Origin: Clostridiales bacterium VE202-01
GTDB taxonomy: Bacteria; Bacillota_I; Bacilli_A; Erysipelotrichales; Coprobacillaceae
DNA length: 34,177 nucleotides
Direction: 5' to 3'
NCBI GenBank assembly: GCA_000508865.1
Contig: BAHP02000004.1
Span: forward strand, 1 to 34,177
Part shown: in pieces, positions 33,112 through 34,177 of the stretch
Layout of the letters: the number at the start of each line of letters is the position of its first letter
Position numbering within the stretch: the first letter of the stretch is position 1
Notes under the pieces: model-generated
Databases searched by the model: none
Seen by the model: only the letters and a program-made list of their open reading frames with translations
Told to the model about the DNA's origin: nothing
Program-made: the position numbers and the translations under genes

Positions 33112-33417
33112 GATTTCACCTCAAATTCAATTTATTTTTGTATCAAAATTCTAATATTTCAAAATCACAACTCCTTTTATAGTTAATCTTTCATTTCTGC
33201 TATATTAATATGATCTATCATTTACTCATCTGTCTAATATCTTTTACCGGTATAGATTTATAAATTAAACTGCGTTTATTTTTTATAGCGATGATACAAA
33301 TTTGAGACTAATTAAAAGTATGAACATGATAAAATAAGTGATCTTTACTGTTTTCAACTAAAAAAAGAATCGCTGGTTTATGAATTCCTACTACTGAAGA
33401 TTAAAAATAAAATATTG
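33112..33417. other. Intergenic stretch between capA and the TfoX-domain gene
   Basis: No complete gene was found. A minus-strand frame of 29 codons ending at ATG AGT AAA TGA near 33220 has no start codon or ribosome binding site. An AAAGGAG followed by a four-codon frame sits near 33150-33180. The minus-strand T-run after the weak GATTC hairpin near 33360-33390 could help end capA transcription, but the stem is too short to call. Confidence 0.3.
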
Positions 33418-34177
33418 TCAATAACTATATTTTTGAATTTTATCTAAAACTCTTTGTTTTTCACTACCATCTAAAATCATTGGCTGATAATTATTTCTGC
33501 CTTAACTGAAGTTATTGAACATGGAATAATTTCATGACTATCACCGGAATAATTACCATCTGTAAAATTCATCGTAATAGAATAGATCATCGAATCTGTA
33601 TCGCTAGGATTACGATTCCCACCAAAACAAAAATTTCCTAAAGAATAAACGATCTGTTTACCATTATACTCTTCAACACCCTGAACAACATGAGGATGCG
33701 AACCCATGACTAAATCAGCGCCACTATCAATTGTAAATTTAGCTAATTCACGTTGATCACTATTAGCATAATATTCGCGTTCTATTCCCCAATGATAAAA
33801 TACTACGATTGCATTAGCCCCCTGATTATTTTTTAAATCATCGATTGCATTTTTTTATTGTTGCACGTCCTTGTTCATTATTCATGGAAAGAGACATTGA
33901 ACGATATCCCAAAAAACCAATTTTAATTCCCTTAACCTCTTTAACACACGCTGTTTCATAACCAAAATAACCAATTTTCTTTTCGTCTAATACTTGTTTA
34001 GTATCTTTCATACCCTGAGTATAATAATCTTCTGAATGATTATTTGCTAGTGAAACAAGTTCAACACTACCACTAGTTAAAATATCCGCATATTCTTTTG
34101 GTCCACTAAAAGGAAACTGCTTTTCCACATGAGATGTTGCACTTGTCAACGGACCTTCAAGATTAACGATCGTTAAA
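33418..34177 (-). pseudogene. CapA/PgsA-family protein, 5' end beyond window, two 1-base frameshifts
   Basis: Part of a CapA-type (metallophosphatase-like) protein, a family linked to poly-gamma-glutamate or other surface polymers. Three stretches read in order: LTIVNLEGPLTSATSH, SLANNHSEDY and GIKIGFLGYRS in the first frame; then NAIVVFYHWGIEREYY and MGSHPHVVQGVEEYNGK, SLGNFCFGG; then NNYQPMILDGSEKQRVLDKI. The first break is a run of seven T (33850-33856) that should be six, restoring ATIKNAIDDLK. The second is CC (33500-33501) that should be CCC, restoring VKGRNNYQP, so the true stop is 33418. Together the repairs give one continuous C-terminal domain. The N-terminus, with any signal peptide, lies past 34177. 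Confidence 0.88.

Noticed and set aside
33220-33310. Possible gene remnant (29-codon minus-strand frame)
   Set aside because: No start codon, no ribosome binding site and no recognisable family; length is within chance.
1-34177. CRISPR array, prophage, insertion sequence or defence island
   Set aside because: No regularly spaced repeats, transposase, integrase, attachment sites or defence genes were seen; the window is mainly conserved chromosomal genes.

Overview
This AT-rich window looks like chromosomal DNA of a low-GC Gram-positive bacterium (Firmicutes/Bacillota). The order lepB-rbgA-rnhB-dprA-topA-trmFO, the ZTP-riboswitch-led fhs/pur operon, the long one-piece PurL and the AGGAGG-type ribosome binding sites all fit this. 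An Erysipelotrichia-type gut bacterium (Coprobacillus/Thomasclavelia-like) is my best guess, but it is inference from gene content only. Every recognised gene except asnA lies on the minus strand, so operons read from high to low coordinates. No rRNA, tRNA, CRISPR array, insertion sequence or phage gene was seen.

Layout. 1-5770: housekeeping block lepB-rbgA-rnhB, then dprA, topA and trmFO (cut by the window edge), with terminators after rnhB and topA. 5741-7645: a gene-free 450-base stretch, an orphan 82-codon gene with an ordered set of half-sites at its promoter, and a DUF368 membrane protein (PopT type, undecaprenyl-phosphate translocase family) with two dyads upstream. 7646-13646: rarA, then a marR-ABC-ABC operon encoding an asymmetric heterodimeric exporter, with a near-perfect promoter embedded in repeated TTAGT/ACTAA half-sites. 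13676-14982: a C_GCAxxG_C_C family protein and a membrane-anchored or secreted endonuclease/exonuclease/phosphatase-fold protein. 15131-18920: proBA, divergent from asnA. 18936-31785: a nine-gene operon fhs-purE-purC-purM-purN-purH-purD-purL-purB behind a ZTP (pfl) riboswitch. 31895-33111: four small genes (TfoX N-domain protein, zinc-ribbon protein, two small membrane proteins). 33418-34177: the 3' part of a CapA/PgsA-type gene.

How the genes work together. The pur operon carries every enzyme of IMP synthesis except PurF (first step) and PurK, plus Fhs, which makes the 10-formyl-THF used by PurN and PurH, and PurB, which also serves AMP synthesis. The riboswitch senses ZMP/ZTP, the intermediate that accumulates when formyl-folate is short, so sensor and remedy lie in one transcript. 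ProBA commits glutamate to proline, and AsnA makes asparagine from aspartate and ammonia.

Main caution. Four genes (lepB, rarA, the second ABC gene, capA) are interrupted by six 1-base length changes. Each lies in a short single-base run or doublet, and undoing each restores a conserved motif exactly. This looks more like uncorrected base-calling errors than gene decay. Apart from these, I found no convincing previously undescribed system. The least explained items are the 82-codon gene, the small-gene cluster with its 21-base repeated leader, the 5741-6192 stretch and several dyads of unknown function.
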